DNA of 64,000 bases, taken from the NCBI RefSeq assembly GCF_030817415.1, contig NZ_JAUSZI010000002.1, positions 2,604,001 through 2,668,000 on the forward strand, in the 5' to 3' direction. Made by a program: the position numbers and the translations under genes. The DNA comes from Streptomyces umbrinus (GTDB taxonomy: Bacteria; Actinomycetota; Actinomycetes; Streptomycetales; Streptomycetaceae). Positions 46,501-56,262 of the stretch are shown one piece after another. Position 1 is the stretch's first letter. Each line of letters starts with the position of its first letter. The notes under the pieces are model-generated. The model saw only the letters and a list, made by a program, of their open reading frames with translations. It was not told the origin of the DNA and did no database searches.

Positions 46501-46560
46501 CTGGTTCAAGGCTTGTTGCCCCTCCCCCCATCTCCGAGCCGCATGGAGAGGAACCAGAAC

Positions 46561-49476
46561 ATGGCACCCAGACCCGGACGCCGCCTCGCGCGGCGGATGT
46601 GGACCGCCGTGGTGGCGGCCCTCGCCCTTCCGTTGACCACACTGGCGACCGGCGTGACCCCCGCTCAGGCGGCGGCCGTCCAGTGCAGCGTCGACTACAA
46701 GACGAACGACTGGGGCTCCGGCTTCACCGCCGAGCTCACCCTCACCAACCGCGGCACGGAGGCGATCAGCGGCTGGGCCCTGACGTACGACTACGCGGGC
46801 AACCAGCAGCTCAGCAGCGGCTGGAGCGGTACGTGGTCGCAGTCCGGCAGGACGGTCACCGCGAGGAACGCGTCCTGGAACGGGACGATCGCGGTGGGTG
46901 CCGCGGTGACGACCGGCGCCCAGTTCACGTACAGCGGCACCAACGCCGCGCCCACGTCCTTCGCGATCAACGGCACGGCCTGCACCGGCGCCCACCAGCC
47001 GCCGATCACCGTGCTGACCAGTCCCACCGCGGGCGCCGTGTACTCCCAGGGCGCCGCGGTCCCGCTCGCCGCAACCGCCGCGGCCGCGGACAACGCGACG
47101 ATCAGCAAGGTCGAGTTCTACGACAACACGACACTGCTGGGCACCGACACGAGCTCGCCCTACTCGCTTTCGGCCTCCGGCTTGACCGTGGGCAGTCATT
47201 CGCTGCTCGCGAAGGCGTACGACAGCCTGGGCGCGTCGGCGGAGTCCACACCGGTCGGCATCACGGTCGCCTCGGGTCCCGCCGTGGTGGTCTCGCCGGC
47301 CCAACTGGGCGTCCAGCAGGGCAAGACGGGCACGTACGACGTGAAGCTCTCGACCCAGCCGTCGGCGAACGTGACCGTGGCGACCGCTCGGGCGAGCGGC
47401 AACACGGGCCTGTCCGTCACCGGCGGGGCGTCGCTCACCTTCACGCCGTCGAACTGGAACACCGCCCAGAAGGTGACCGTCACGGCCGCCGCCTCGGGCA
47501 CCGGTTCGGCGACCTTCGAGTCGACGGCCACCGGGCACGCGAAGGCCGCGGTCACCGTCACGCAGCTCGCCGCGTCCAAGGAGTACGACGCCCGCTTCCT
47601 GGAGCTCTACGGGAAGATCACCAACCCGGCGAACGGCTACTTCTCACCCGAGGGCATCCCGTACCACTCGGTGGAGACGCTGATCGTCGAGGCGCCCGAC
47701 CACGGCCATGAGACGACGTCGGAGGCGTACAGCTATCTGCTGTGGCTCCAGGCCATGTACGGCAAGGTGACGGGCGACTGGACCAGGTTCAACGGGGCCT
47801 GGGAGATCATGGAGAAGTTCATGATCCCCACGAAGGCCGACCAGCCGACGAACTCGTTCTACAACGCGTCGAAACCCGCGACCTACGCGCCCGAGCACGA
47901 CACCCCGAACGAGTATCCGGCGCAGCTCGACACCGGTGTATCGGTCGGCCCCGACCCGATCGCCGCCGAGTTGAAGAGCGCGTACGGCACGGACGACATC
48001 TACGGCATGCACTGGCTGCAGGACGTCGACAACGTCTACGGGTACGGCAATTCGCCCGGCAAATGCGAGGCGGGTCCGACCGACACCGGCCCCTCGTACA
48101 TCAACACCTTCCAGCGCGGATCGCAGGAGTCGGTGTGGGAAACAGTGCCGCAGCCGACGTGCGACGCGTTCAAGTACGGCGGCACGAACGGGTACTTGGA
48201 CCTGTTCACCAAGGACGCCTCGTACGCCAAGCAGTGGAAGTTCACCAACGCCCCGGACGCCGACGCGCGGGCCGTGCAGGCCGCGTACTGGGCCGACATC
48301 TGGGCCAAGCAGCAGGGCAACGGCTCCGCCGTCACGGCGACCGTCGGCAAGGCCGCGAAGATGGGCGACTATCTCCGCTACTCCATGTACGACAAGTACT
48401 TCAAGAAAATCGGCAACTGCGTGGGACCGTCGACCTGCCCGGCCGGCACCGGCAAGGACGCCTCGCACTACCTGCTGAACTGGTACTACGCGTGGGGCGG
48501 CGCCACCGACGCCTCGGCGGGCTGGGCCTGGCGCATCGGCTCCAGCCACACCCACGGCGGCTACCAGAACCCGCTCGCCGCGTACGCGCTCAGCTCGTAC
48601 GCCGATCTGAAGCCCAAGTCGGCCACAGGGCAGGCGGACTGGGCCAAGTCCCTCGACCGGCAGCTGGAGTTCTACCGCTGGCTGCAGTCCAGTGAGGGGG
48701 CCATCGCGGGCGGCGCGACCAACAGCTGGCAGGGGCGTTACGCGACGCCGCCTTCCGGGACGCCGACCTTCTACGGCATGTTCTACGACGAGAAGCCCGT
48801 CTACCACGACCCGCCGTCCAACCAGTGGTTCGGCTTCCAGGCGTGGTCGATGGAGCGGGTCGCCGAGTACTACCAGCAGACGGGTGACGCGGACGCCAAG
48901 GTCGTCCTCGACAAGTGGGTCGACTGGGCGCTGTCCAGGACCACGGTCAACCCGGACGGCTCCTTCCGCATCCCCAACACGCTCCAGTGGTCGGGCAAGC
49001 CCGACACCTGGAACGCGTCAAGCCCCGGTGGTAACACGGGACTTCACGTCACCGTCGCCGACTACACGGACGACGTCGGTGTGGCGGCCGCGTACGCCAA
49101 GACCCTGACGTACTACGCCGACCGCTCCGGTGACGCGGAGGCCGCGACCACGGCCAAGGCGCTGCTCGACGGCATGTGGGAGAACAACCAGGACGCGCTG
49201 GGCATCGCTGTCCCGGAGACCCGCGCCGACTACAACCGCTTCGACGACGGCGTGTACGTCCCGAGTGGCTGGAGCGGCAGGATGCCGAACGGCGACACGA
49301 TCAACTCGTCGTCGACCTTCGACTCGATCCGCTCGTTCTACGAGGACGATCCGGCCTGGTCGAAGATCGAGGCGTATCTGGCGGGCGGGGCCGCGCCCTC
49401 GTTCACGTATCACCGGTTCTGGGCCCAGGCGGACATTGCTCTCGCGATGGGCTCGTACGCGGAGCTCCTCGAATAG
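46561..49476 (+). CDS. Secreted GH48 cellulase with CBM2 and two Ig-like domains
   Basis: 971 residues from ATG 46561 (GGAGAGGAA upstream; an ATG at 46543 is also possible). Signal to about residue 38; CBM2 at 40-140 ([20 protein letters not shown]); an Ig-like domain at about 145-235 ([20 protein letters not shown]); a second beta domain at about 240-335 ([20 protein letters not shown]); GH48 at about 340-971, starting [20 protein letters not shown] with catalytic Glu in [16 protein letters not shown] and ending [21 protein letters not shown]48 enzymes are processive cellobiohydrolases from the reducing end and work with GH6. Confidence 0.96.
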   Translation: MAPRPGRRLARRMWTAVVAALALPLTTLATGVTPAQAAAVQCSVDYKTNDWGSGFTAELTLTNRGTEAISGWALTYDYAGNQQLSSGWSGTWSQSGRTVTARNASWNGTIAVGAAVTTGAQFTYSGTNAAPTSFAINGTACTGAHQPPITVLTSPTAGAVYSQGAAVPLAATAAAADNATISKVEFYDNTTLLGTDTSSPYSLSASGLTVGSHSLLAKAYDSLGASAESTPVGITVASGPAVVVSPAQLGVQQGKTGTYDVKLSTQPSANVTVATARASGNTGLSVTGGASLTFTPSNWNTAQKVTVTAAASGTGSATFESTATGHAKAAVTVTQLAASKEYDARFLELYGKITNPANGYFSPEGIPYHSVETLIVEAPDHGHETTSEAYSYLLWLQAMYGKVTGDWTRFNGAWEIMEKFMIPTKADQPTNSFYNASKPATYAPEHDTPNEYPAQLDTGVSVGPDPIAAELKSAYGTDDIYGMHWLQDVDNVYGYGNSPGKCEAGPTDTGPSYINTFQRGSQESVWETVPQPTCDAFKYGGTNGYLDLFTKDASYAKQWKFTNAPDADARAVQAAYWADIWAKQQGNGSAVTATVGKAAKMGDYLRYSMYDKYFKKIGNCVGPSTCPAGTGKDASHYLLNWYYAWGGATDASAGWAWRIGSSHTHGGYQNPLAAYALSSYADLKPKSATGQADWAKSLDRQLEFYRWLQSSEGAIAGGATNSWQGRYATPPSGTPTFYGMFYDEKPVYHDPPSNQWFGFQAWSMERVAEYYQQTGDADAKVVLDKWVDWALSRTTVNPDGSFRIPNTLQWSGKPDTWNASSPGGNTGLHVTVADYTDDVGVAAAYAKTLTYYADRSGDAEAATTAKALLDGMWENNQDALGIAVPETRADYNRFDDGVYVPSGWSGRMPNGDTINSSSTFDSIRSFYEDDPAWSKIEAYLAGGAAPSFTYHRFWAQADIALAMGSYAELLE

Positions 49477-49534
49477 CCCCGTTGCTGCTCCGCGTGGCGC
49501 CCCGCGGATTGGGCGGTACGAAGGCTGCGGGCCT

Positions 49535-49580
49535 GATGTGGCTGGTCGCGCAGTTCCCCGCGCCCCTGAGGGGCGCGGGG
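49535..49580. terminator. Hairpin formed by a dispersed repeat copy, after the GH48 gene
   Basis: GTGGCTGGTCGCGCAGTTCC then CCCCGCGCCCC-TGA-GGGGCGCGGGG, an 11-bp perfect stem. It shows the dispersed repeat family serving as a probable terminator between two plus-strand genes. Confidence 0.7.
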
Positions 49581-49689
49581 CGCCCAGAGCTTCGCGTGCG
49601 CCGGGCCGGACGGCCCCAACCCCACCGGGGCCGTCCGGTCCACACGCGCCTTTCGCGTCTTCTTCCCCCCACGCAAGGAGAGGGTCACC

Positions 49690-52362
49690 GTGCGAAGAAC
49701 CTCCGTCCTCATCGCCGTGCTCGGGCTCGCGGCCGGGCTGCTTGCGGGTGTGCCGCCCGCGCTGGCCGCGCAGCCCGCCGAGAAGGCCGCGCCTTCGGCG
49801 TCCATCGCCGCCGACACGTACACCTGGAAGAACGCGCGCATCGACGGCGGCGGGTTCGTCCCCGGCATCGTCTTCAACCGGTCCGAGAAGAACCTCGCGT
49901 ACGCCCGGACCGACATCGGTGGCGCCTACCGCTGGCAGGAGTCGTCGAAGAGCTGGACCCCGCTGCTCGACTCGGTGGGCTGGGACCGCTGGGGACACAC
50001 GGGCGTCGTGAGCCTGGCCTCGGACGCGGTCGCGCCGAGCAAGGTGTACGCGGCCGTCGGGACGTACACGAACAGCTGGGATCCCGGGAACGGGGCCGTG
50101 CTCAGGTCCTCCGACCGGGGCGCGACCTGGCAGAAGGCCGATCTGCCGTTCAAGCTGGGCGGCAACATGCCCGGGCGCGGCATGGGCGAACGGCTCGCTG
50201 TCGACCCCCACAAGAACAGCGTGCTGTATCTGGGCGCCCCGAGCGGCAAGGGACTGTGGCGGTCCACGGACTCGGGTGCCTCCTGGTCGCAGGTGACGAA
50301 CTTTCCGAACGTCGGCAACTACGTGCAGGATCCGACCGACACGAGCGGGTACGCCTCCGACAACCAGGGCATCGCCTGGGTGACCTTCGACGAGTCGACC
50401 GGCACGGGCTCGAACGCCACCGGGACCCTCTACGTCGGTGTCGCCGACAAGGAAAACGCCGTCTACCGCTCCACCGACGCGGGCGCGACCTGGTCCCGTC
50501 TCGCCGGGCAGCCCACGGGACACCTGGCCCACAAGGGGGTCCTGGACGCGGCGAACGGCTACCTCTATCTCGCGTACAGCGACAAGGGCGGCCCGTACGA
50601 CGGCGGCAAAGGTCAGCTGTGGCGGTACGCGACGGCCACCGGCACCTGGACGAACATCAGCCCGGTCGCGGAGGCCGACACCTACTACGGCTTCAGCGGG
50701 CTGACGGTCGACCGGCAGAAGCCGGGCACGGTCATGGCGACGGCATACAGCTCCTGGTGGCCCGACACACAGATCTTCCGTTCCACGGACAGCGGCGGAA
50801 CCTGGACGAAGGCCTGGGACTACACCTCGTACCCCAACCGCTCGAACCGCTACACGATGGACGTCTCGTCCTCGCCGTGGCTGAGCTGGGGCGCCAATCC
50901 GTCGCCGCCCGAGCAGGCTCCCAAACTGGGCTGGATGACCGAGGCGTTGGAGATCGATCCGTTCAACTCGGCCCGGATGATGTACGGGACGGGCGCGACG
51001 GTCTACGGCACCGAGAACCTGGGCCAGTGGGACAGCGGCGGCCAGTTCACCATCAAGCCGATGGTCCAGGGCCTGGAGGAGACGGCCGTGAACGACCTGG
51101 CCGCTCCCCCGTCCGGCGGGGCCCAACTCCTCAGCGCGCTGGGCGACATCGGCGGCTTCCGGCACACGGATCTCACCAAGGTCCCCTCGATGATGTTCAC
51201 TTCGCCGAACTTCACCACGACGACGAGCCTCGACTTCGCAGAGTCCAACCCGGGCACGGTGGTGCGGGCCGGCAATCTCGACTCGGGTCCACATGTGGCG
51301 TTCTCCACGGACAACGGCGCCAACTGGTTCGCAGGCACTGACCCTTCGGGGGTGAGTGGCGGTGGCACGGTCGCGGCGGCGTCCGACGGCAGCCGCTTCC
51401 TGTGGAGTCCGGAGGGCGCGGGCGTCCACTACGCGACGGGCTTCGGCACCTCGTGGTCGGCGTCGACCGGCATCCCGGCCGGTGCGATCGTCGAGTCGGA
51501 CCGGGTCGACCCGAAGACCTTCTACGGCTTCAAGTCCGGCAGGTTCTACGTCAGTTCGGACGGCGGTGCATCCTTCACGGCCTCGTCCGCGACCGGGCTG
51601 CCGAGCGGCGACAGCGTACGGTTCAAGGCGCTGCCGGGTACGAAGGGTGACGTGTGGCTGGCGGGCGGCGCGAGCGACGGCGCGTACGGGCTGTGGCACT
51701 CCACGGACGGCGGTGCGACCTTCACCAAGCTGTCGGGCGTCGAGCAGGCCGACACGATCGGCTTCGGCAAGGCGGCGGCCGGCGCCTCCTACCAGACCCT
51801 CTACACGAGCGCGAAGATCGGCGGCGTACGCGGCATCTTCCGCTCCACGGACAAGGGCACGACCTGGACCCGCATCAACGACGACGCACACCAGTGGGGT
51901 TGGACGGGCGCGGCCATCACCGGTGATCCGCGCGTCTACGGGCGCGTGTACGTGTCGACGAACGGGCGGGGCGTCATCTACGGCGACTCGTCCGACACGG
52001 ACGGCGGGGGCGGGGGCGGCGGCACGGACCCGACACCGACCGGCGCCTGCGCGGTGACGTACAAGATCACGAACCAGTGGTCGGGCGGCTTCCAGGCGGA
52101 CGTCCAACTCAACAACACCGGCTCAACCACCTGGAACGGCTGGGCACTTGGCTGGTCCTTCCCCAACGGCCAGGGTGTCACCCAGGTGTGGAACGCCGAG
52201 CACACCCAGTCCGGAGCGGCGGTCACCATGAAGAACCTGGGCTGGAACGCGAATGTCGCGGCCGGTTCCTCGGTGAGCTTCGGCTTCACGGGGAGCTGGT
52301 CGGGGACGAACGGGACTCCGGCGGCGTTCAGGCTCGGCGACCAGTCCTGCACGGTGACCTGA
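49690..52362 (+). CDS. Secreted GH74 xyloglucanase with C-terminal CBM2
   Basis: 890 residues from GTG 49690 (AAGGAGAGGG upstream). Signal to about residue 27. Residues 43-770 are the double seven-bladed propeller of GH74: YTWKNARIDGGGFVPGIVFN, the catalytic-Asp segment YARTDIGGAYRWQ, DRWGHTGVVSLA, repeated RSTDSGASW-type Asp-boxes and the second half starting ALGDIGGFRHTDL. A Gly linker leads to a CBM2 (CAVTYKITNQWSGGFQADVQ). It cleaves xyloglucan, complementing GH6 and GH48. No CebR box was found upstream. Confidence 0.95.
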   Translation: MRRTSVLIAVLGLAAGLLAGVPPALAAQPAEKAAPSASIAADTYTWKNARIDGGGFVPGIVFNRSEKNLAYARTDIGGAYRWQESSKSWTPLLDSVGWDRWGHTGVVSLASDAVAPSKVYAAVGTYTNSWDPGNGAVLRSSDRGATWQKADLPFKLGGNMPGRGMGERLAVDPHKNSVLYLGAPSGKGLWRSTDSGASWSQVTNFPNVGNYVQDPTDTSGYASDNQGIAWVTFDESTGTGSNATGTLYVGVADKENAVYRSTDAGATWSRLAGQPTGHLAHKGVLDAANGYLYLAYSDKGGPYDGGKGQLWRYATATGTWTNISPVAEADTYYGFSGLTVDRQKPGTVMATAYSSWWPDTQIFRSTDSGGTWTKAWDYTSYPNRSNRYTMDVSSSPWLSWGANPSPPEQAPKLGWMTEALEIDPFNSARMMYGTGATVYGTENLGQWDSGGQFTIKPMVQGLEETAVNDLAAPPSGGAQLLSALGDIGGFRHTDLTKVPSMMFTSPNFTTTTSLDFAESNPGTVVRAGNLDSGPHVAFSTDNGANWFAGTDPSGVSGGGTVAAASDGSRFLWSPEGAGVHYATGFGTSWSASTGIPAGAIVESDRVDPKTFYGFKSGRFYVSSDGGASFTASSATGLPSGDSVRFKALPGTKGDVWLAGGASDGAYGLWHSTDGGATFTKLSGVEQADTIGFGKAAAGASYQTLYTSAKIGGVRGIFRSTDKGTTWTRINDDAHQWGWTGAAITGDPRVYGRVYVSTNGRGVIYGDSSDTDGGGGGGGTDPTPTGACAVTYKITNQWSGGFQADVQLNNTGSTTWNGWALGWSFPNGQGVTQVWNAEHTQSGAAVTMKNLGWNANVAAGSSVSFGFTGSWSGTNGTPAAFRLGDQSCTVT

Positions 52363-52380
52363 CAACCGGGCCGGACGAAC

Positions 52381-52416
52381 AGGAGGGCGCGGGCCCGACA
52401 GGGCCCGCGCCCTCCT
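52381..52416 (+). terminator. Terminator hairpin after the GH74 gene
   Basis: Perfect 16-bp stem AGGAGGGCGCGGGCCC with its complement around the loop GACA, 19 bp after the stop. Confidence 0.85.
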
Positions 52417-52420
52417 CGTC

Positions 52421-52464
52421 TGCTCGACGGCCGCGGACATCGTGCTCGACGGCCGCGGGCATCA
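52421..52464 (+). repeat. Two tandem 22-bp repeats
   Basis: TGCTCGACGGCCGCGGACAT-CG followed at once by TGCTCGACGGCCGCGGGCAT-CA; 20 of 22 positions agree. Between the GH74 terminator and the next gene's promoter. Confidence 0.7.
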
Positions 52465-52562
52465 ATTGTTCACATCACAACCAAGTGACCATCCATGCAC
52501 ATCCCTCACACTTTCTTCACTCCTCCCGTTACGGTCATTCCTCCACAACCCCGGGGGGAACC

Positions 52563-53126
52563 ATGTCTTTCGGACCGCCACCGTCCACGCCTCCGCAGCC
52601 GCAGTGGGGCCCGCCCCCGCAGCCGCCCGCACCTCCCCGGCCGGGCTGGGCGCGCAAGCGCATCGTGATCCCCGCGGCAGTCGTCCTGTTGCTCGTCGGG
52701 GCCGGCATCGGAGCGTCCGGCGGGGAGGACTCCGGCAAAGAGGCGTCCGCACGGCCGACCGTCACCGTGACCGCCGGCGGGGCCGAGCTGAAAGCTGACG
52801 CCGAACCGGCACCGGAGGTCACTGTCACCGAAACGAAGACCGTGACGGCGAAGCCGTCGAAGAAGCCCGAGCCGAAGGTCGCCACCATCCCCGGCGACGG
52901 AACCTTCGTCGTCGGGGACGACATCAAAGCAGGCACCTACAAGACGGCTGGCGCCGAGGATTCGGTGATCCCGAACTGCTACTGGGCGCGACTGAAGGGC
53001 ACGTCGGGCGACTTCGAGGACATCATCACCAACGGCAACGTCGAGGGCCCCACCACGATCACCATCTCCAGCAGCGACGGGGCGTTCCAGTCCACCGGAT
53101 GCAAGACGTGGAAGAAGGTCGGCTGA
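52563..53126 (+). CDS. Hypothetical single-span protein with Pro-rich N-terminus
   Basis: 187 residues from ATG 52563, with GGGGGGAA ahead. Residues 1-28 are Pro/Gln-rich (PPPSTPPQPQWGPPPQPPAP), followed by a membrane helix (IVIPAAVVLLLVGAGIGASG), a Thr/Val/Lys/Pro-rich stalk (VTVTETKTVTAKPSKKPEPK) and a C-terminal domain of about 75 residues (GDGTFVVGDDIKAGTYKTAG, then two Cys in NCYWARLKG and TGCKTWKK). This C-terminal domain recurs in actinobacterial cell-surface proteins; its function is not known to me. Ends at a bidirectional hairpin. Confidence 0.82.
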   Translation: MSFGPPPSTPPQPQWGPPPQPPAPPRPGWARKRIVIPAAVVLLLVGAGIGASGGEDSGKEASARPTVTVTAGGAELKADAEPAPEVTVTETKTVTAKPSKKPEPKVATIPGDGTFVVGDDIKAGTYKTAGAEDSVIPNCYWARLKGTSGDFEDIITNGNVEGPTTITISSSDGAFQSTGCKTWKKVG

Positions 53127-53144
53127 CGGACCGTACGCGAGTTC

Positions 53145-53175
53145 GGCGGCCGTCCCATGAGCTCGGACGGCCGCC
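53145..53175. terminator. Bidirectional terminator hairpin
   Basis: GGCGGCCGTCC (53145-53155) pairs perfectly with GGACGGCCGCC (53165-53175). It separates the plus-strand hypothetical gene from the convergent lyase gene. Confidence 0.75.
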
Positions 53176-53208
53176 CCTTCATGTCACCCTGGAACCCGTT
53201 TCAGCAGG

Positions 53209-55119
53209 TCACGGCGTGTAGACCGTCGGCCTGGGTGCCGTCGGCATGCCGTTGCCGATGAAGAAGCTCGGGTGGGGCGGCTGGTTGTACGCGGTGTTCT
53301 GCCATGCGATGCCCGTGCGGTACATCGTGTCGTGGAGGAGGCTAGTGATCTTTGTGGTGGTCTCGTTCGGGGTGGAGTAGATGCGCAGGGCCGTGTTGTC
53401 ACTGGTGGCCCAGACGACCTCCTCGCGCCAGTCGCCGAAGAGGTCGCCGGACAGCGCCGGCGTCGCCTTGGTGCCGTTGTTGGAGTGGACCGAGGAACCG
53501 GTCAGCAGGCGGGTCTCGCCGGATGTGCCGTACTTGTCGATACGGGTGCCGTCCAGGAGTTCGCGGGTGGTGTCCCCGTCCCACCAGGACAGGAAGTTGA
53601 CGGAGGACGGCTCGCGGCCCTTGGTGGCGCCGGACTCGTCGCGGATGTTCGTGTCGGAGGCGGACCACATCTCGGCGCCGTCGTTGCCGGCGTGGATGTC
53701 CCCCGCCACTCCCCGGCCGTTGTCGCAGCAGGCGGCGAGCTGCCAGCGGATCGCGCCGTTGGCGGGGTTGATGTACAACTCGGCGGGCTGGGAGGTGGAT
53801 TCGGAGACCTTGAAGTACTCAAGGCCCGACGTCCCCGGGTCGAGGTCGCCCAGGTGCTGGGCGTCGCCGTGCCCGGTCTTCGTGGTCCACAGGCCGTTGC
53901 CGTTGTCGTCGACGGCCATCGCCCCGTAGACGATCTCGTCCTTGCCGTCGTTGTCGACATCGCCGACGGACAGGCTGTGCGAACCCTGGCCGTCGAAGCC
54001 CTTGCCCGTGTTGGTCGAGGAGTTGGTGTCGAAGGTCCAGCGCCGAGTGAAGGCACCGTTGCGCCAGTCCCAGGCCGCGATCACCGAACGCGTGTAGTAG
54101 CCGCGGGCCATGACGAGCGAGGGCCGGGCGCCGTCCAGGTAGGCGGTACCGGCGAGGAACCGGTCCACGCGGTTGCCGTACGAGTCGCCCCACGACGAGA
54201 CCGTGCCGCGCGCCGGGACGTAGTCGACGCTCTGCATCGCCCTGCCCGTCTGGCCGTTGAACATGGTCAGGTACTCGGGCCCGGCGAGAACGTATCCGCT
54301 GGAGTTGCGGTGGTCGGCGGAGGAACTGCCGATGACCGCGCCCGTTCCGTCGACCGTGGCGTCGGCGGTCTTCGCGGCCACCTCGGCCTTGCCGTCGCCG
54401 TCGTAGTCGTACACCTGGAACTGCGTGTAGTGCGCGCCCGAGCGGATGTTCCGCCCCAGGTCGATGCGCCAGAGCCGGGTGCCGTCGAGCTTGACGCCGT
54501 CGATGATCGTGTTGCCGGTGTAGCCGGACTGGGAGTTGTCCTTGGCGTTCGTCGGCTGCCATTTCAGGACGAAGTCGAGCGCGCCGTCGCCGTCGAGATC
54601 GCCGACCGAGGCGTCGTTGGCCTCGTAGGTGTACGCGACGCCGTCCGGGGTGGTGCCACCGGCGGGCGGGGTGATGGGCACATCCTTGTATCCGGTACGG
54701 AACTGGATCGCGTGCACCGAGTCACCCTGCTCGACGCCGCCCACGACCGCGCGGACCGTGTAGTCGGCCTGGGAGGGCGCACCGGAGTGGAAGTAGTTCG
54801 TCGAGCCGGTGACCGGGGTCGAGTTGACCTTCGTACCCGCCCGGTAGACGTTGAACGCCACGTCGTTCGGGTCGGTGCCGAGCCAGCGCCAGCTGACGAG
54901 GTTGCCGGCGTCGGTGTGGACGCTGACCACACCCCGGTCCAGCTTCTCGACCTGGCGCGCGGTCGCGGCATGGGCCGGAGTCGCGGTGAGCGAGGTGAGA
55001 CCTGCGGCGGCGAGGGCCCCGGCGACGACGGTGGTGAGGAGAAGCCTGGTCCTGCTGCTGGTCCTGGTCCTGCTGCTGGTCCTGGTCCTGCTGCTGCGTC
55101 TGCGTTGCGGGTGCTGCAC
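53209..55119 (-). CDS. Secreted rhamnogalacturonan lyase (PL11)
   Basis: 636 residues from GTG 55119. The n-region of the signal peptide is lengthened by Arg/Thr/Ser repeats (SSRTRTSSRTRTSSRTRLLL), then a hydrophobic core and ATPAHA. The mature protein follows PL11: RQVEKLDRGVVSVHTDAGNL, WRWLGTDPNDVAFNVYR, and FG-GAP-like calcium loops GDLDGDGALDFV, DYDGDGKAEVAAK and GDVDNDGKDEIVYG, with HAGNDGAEMWSASDTNIRD and LSGDLFGDWREEVVWATSDN. It splits the rhamnogalacturonan I backbone of pectin by beta-elimination. Confidence 0.95.
   Translation of the reverse strand: MQHPQRRRSSRTRTSSRTRTSSRTRLLLTTVVAGALAAAGLTSLTATPAHAATARQVEKLDRGVVSVHTDAGNLVSWRWLGTDPNDVAFNVYRAGTKVNSTPVTGSTNYFHSGAPSQADYTVRAVVGGVEQGDSVHAIQFRTGYKDVPITPPAGGTTPDGVAYTYEANDASVGDLDGDGALDFVLKWQPTNAKDNSQSGYTGNTIIDGVKLDGTRLWRIDLGRNIRSGAHYTQFQVYDYDGDGKAEVAAKTADATVDGTGAVIGSSSADHRNSSGYVLAGPEYLTMFNGQTGRAMQSVDYVPARGTVSSWGDSYGNRVDRFLAGTAYLDGARPSLVMARGYYTRSVIAAWDWRNGAFTRRWTFDTNSSTNTGKGFDGQGSHSLSVGDVDNDGKDEIVYGAMAVDDNGNGLWTTKTGHGDAQHLGDLDPGTSGLEYFKVSESTSQPAELYINPANGAIRWQLAACCDNGRGVAGDIHAGNDGAEMWSASDTNIRDESGATKGREPSSVNFLSWWDGDTTRELLDGTRIDKYGTSGETRLLTGSSVHSNNGTKATPALSGDLFGDWREEVVWATSDNTALRIYSTPNETTTKITSLLHDTMYRTGIAWQNTAYNQPPHPSFFIGNGMPTAPRPTVYTP
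55045..55103 (-). repeat. 18-bp tandem repeat inside the lyase signal-peptide region
   Basis: The plus strand repeats GGTCCTGGTCCTGCTGCT about three times. In frame it encodes Arg-Thr-Arg-Thr-Ser-Ser units. Repeat number could change without shifting the frame. Confidence 0.75.
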
Positions 55120-55210
55120 AGTGACGTACCTCCCTGGGAGGGGCAGACGGGTTCTGCTACCTCAGTTGCCGCTGGAGGCACGGGAGTTGCCGCGATTCAG
55201 CAAGCGCTGT

Positions 55211-56200
55211 CTATGCGTCGTACGTGCGGGATTCGTTGTGCGTAGGAGATACGTCGTACGTACGGGACAGGGCGGCGATCGTTCCGGCGATGCGGTCGCG
55301 CAACTCGGCCGGTTCCAGCACCTCGACGTCCGTGCCGAGACGAAGGAACTCGCCGTGTGCGTGGTCCACGGACTCGATGGGGACGGCGGCCAGGGTCCAA
55401 CCGTCCGCGCCCGTACGGCCGTTGGCCCGCACGGCGTCTCCCGCCGGTCCGGTGAGGCGTGCGCCTGGGGCCAGCCGGACCACCGCCTCGCCCCGGTGGA
55501 GCCGGTCGTGGAAGTCGCGCTGGTACGCCGTCCAGTACGCGGCGAGGTCGAAGTCGTCGGGGCGGGTGAACCCCTCGCCGGACGCGGCCAGTTCGAGGAT
55601 CTGGTCGACCCGGAACGTACGCGGTCCGGGGCCCGCGACGACGTACCACCGGCCCGCCTTGAGGACCAGGCCGTACGGTTCGAGGCGGCGTTCCACGTCG
55701 GTGGGCTCGCGCCAGCGGCGGTACAGGACGTTCAGGACGCGGCTGTTCCAGACCGCGTCGGCGACGGCGGGGAGGTACGGGGCTCCCCCGCTGTCGGTGT
55801 CGGCGTACCAGCCGGGCGCGTCCAGGTGGAAGCGGCCGCTGATGCGGTCGGCGTGCTCGCGCAGCTCGCGTGGGAGGGCGGCGCGCACCTTGAGCTGGGC
55901 GGCGGCGAGGACCGGGCCGAGGCCCAGTTCGGCGGCGGGTCCGGGCGCGCCCGCGAGGAACAGGGCCTCGGCCTCGCCCGCGGTGAGGCCGGTCAGCCGG
56001 GTGCGGTAGCCGTCGAGCAGGCGGTAGCCGCCCGCGTGTCCCGCGTCGCCGTACAGCGGGATGCCGGCCTCGCTCAGCGCCTCGACGTCCCGGTAGACCG
56101 TGCGCACCGAGACCTCCAGCTCCTCGGCGAGGTCGGCGGCGGTCATCCGGCCCCGGGTCTGGAGGAGCAGAAGAATCGAGACGAGGCGGGCTGATTTCAC
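55211..56200 (-). CDS. YafY-type HTH/WYL-domain transcriptional regulator
   Basis: 329 residues. N-terminal DeoR-like HTH (MKSARLVSILLLLQTRGRMT, then LEVSVRTVYRDVEALSEAGI), middle GYRTRLTGLTAGEAEALFLA, and the WYL-type domain (RLEPYGLVLKAGRWYVVAGP, FRVDQILELAASGE), plus a C-terminal WCX region. WYL proteins sense ligands and usually control adjacent or divergent genes. The palindrome at 56218-56244, between it and the plus-strand pair, is its likely operator. Confidence 0.94.
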   Translation of the reverse strand: MKSARLVSILLLLQTRGRMTAADLAEELEVSVRTVYRDVEALSEAGIPLYGDAGHAGGYRLLDGYRTRLTGLTAGEAEALFLAGAPGPAAELGLGPVLAAAQLKVRAALPRELREHADRISGRFHLDAPGWYADTDSGGAPYLPAVADAVWNSRVLNVLYRRWREPTDVERRLEPYGLVLKAGRWYVVAGPGPRTFRVDQILELAASGEGFTRPDDFDLAAYWTAYQRDFHDRLHRGEAVVRLAPGARLTGPAGDAVRANGRTGADGWTLAAVPIESVDHAHGEFLRLGTDVEVLEPAELRDRIAGTIAALSRTYDVSPTHNESRTYDA

Positions 56201-56217
56201 CTCCCCAGAATGTCAGG

Positions 56218-56244
56218 CTTCACTGACAGAAGGTGTCAGTGAAG
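56218..56244. promoter_or_regulatory. Palindromic operator CTTCACTGACA-N5-TGTCAGTGAAG
   Basis: Perfect 11-bp arms with GAAGG between, placed 18 bp from both the WYL regulator start (56200) and the divergent gene start (56263). An extra TGTCAG lies at 56211. Very probably bound by the WYL regulator. Confidence 0.75.
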
Positions 56245-56262
56245 CCGCCCTAGCGTCCTCTC

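Larger units (their letters stand above)
46079..46560. promoter_or_regulatory. 482-bp divergent promoter region of the GH6/GH48 cellulase pair
   Basis: Contains two CebR-type boxes, 46355-46368 and 46487-46500, and a half box TGGGAGTGCCG at 46144. The stretch 46370-46480 is AT-rich for this genome (GGACAGAGGAATTGCACTCT and similar) and should hold both promoters. No gene is seen. Confidence 0.8.

Noticed and set aside
49018..52107. Minus-strand open frame of 1029 codons opposite GH48/GH74
   Set aside because: Antisense shadow; both strands of GC-rich genes stay open by codon bias and no protein family is recognisable.
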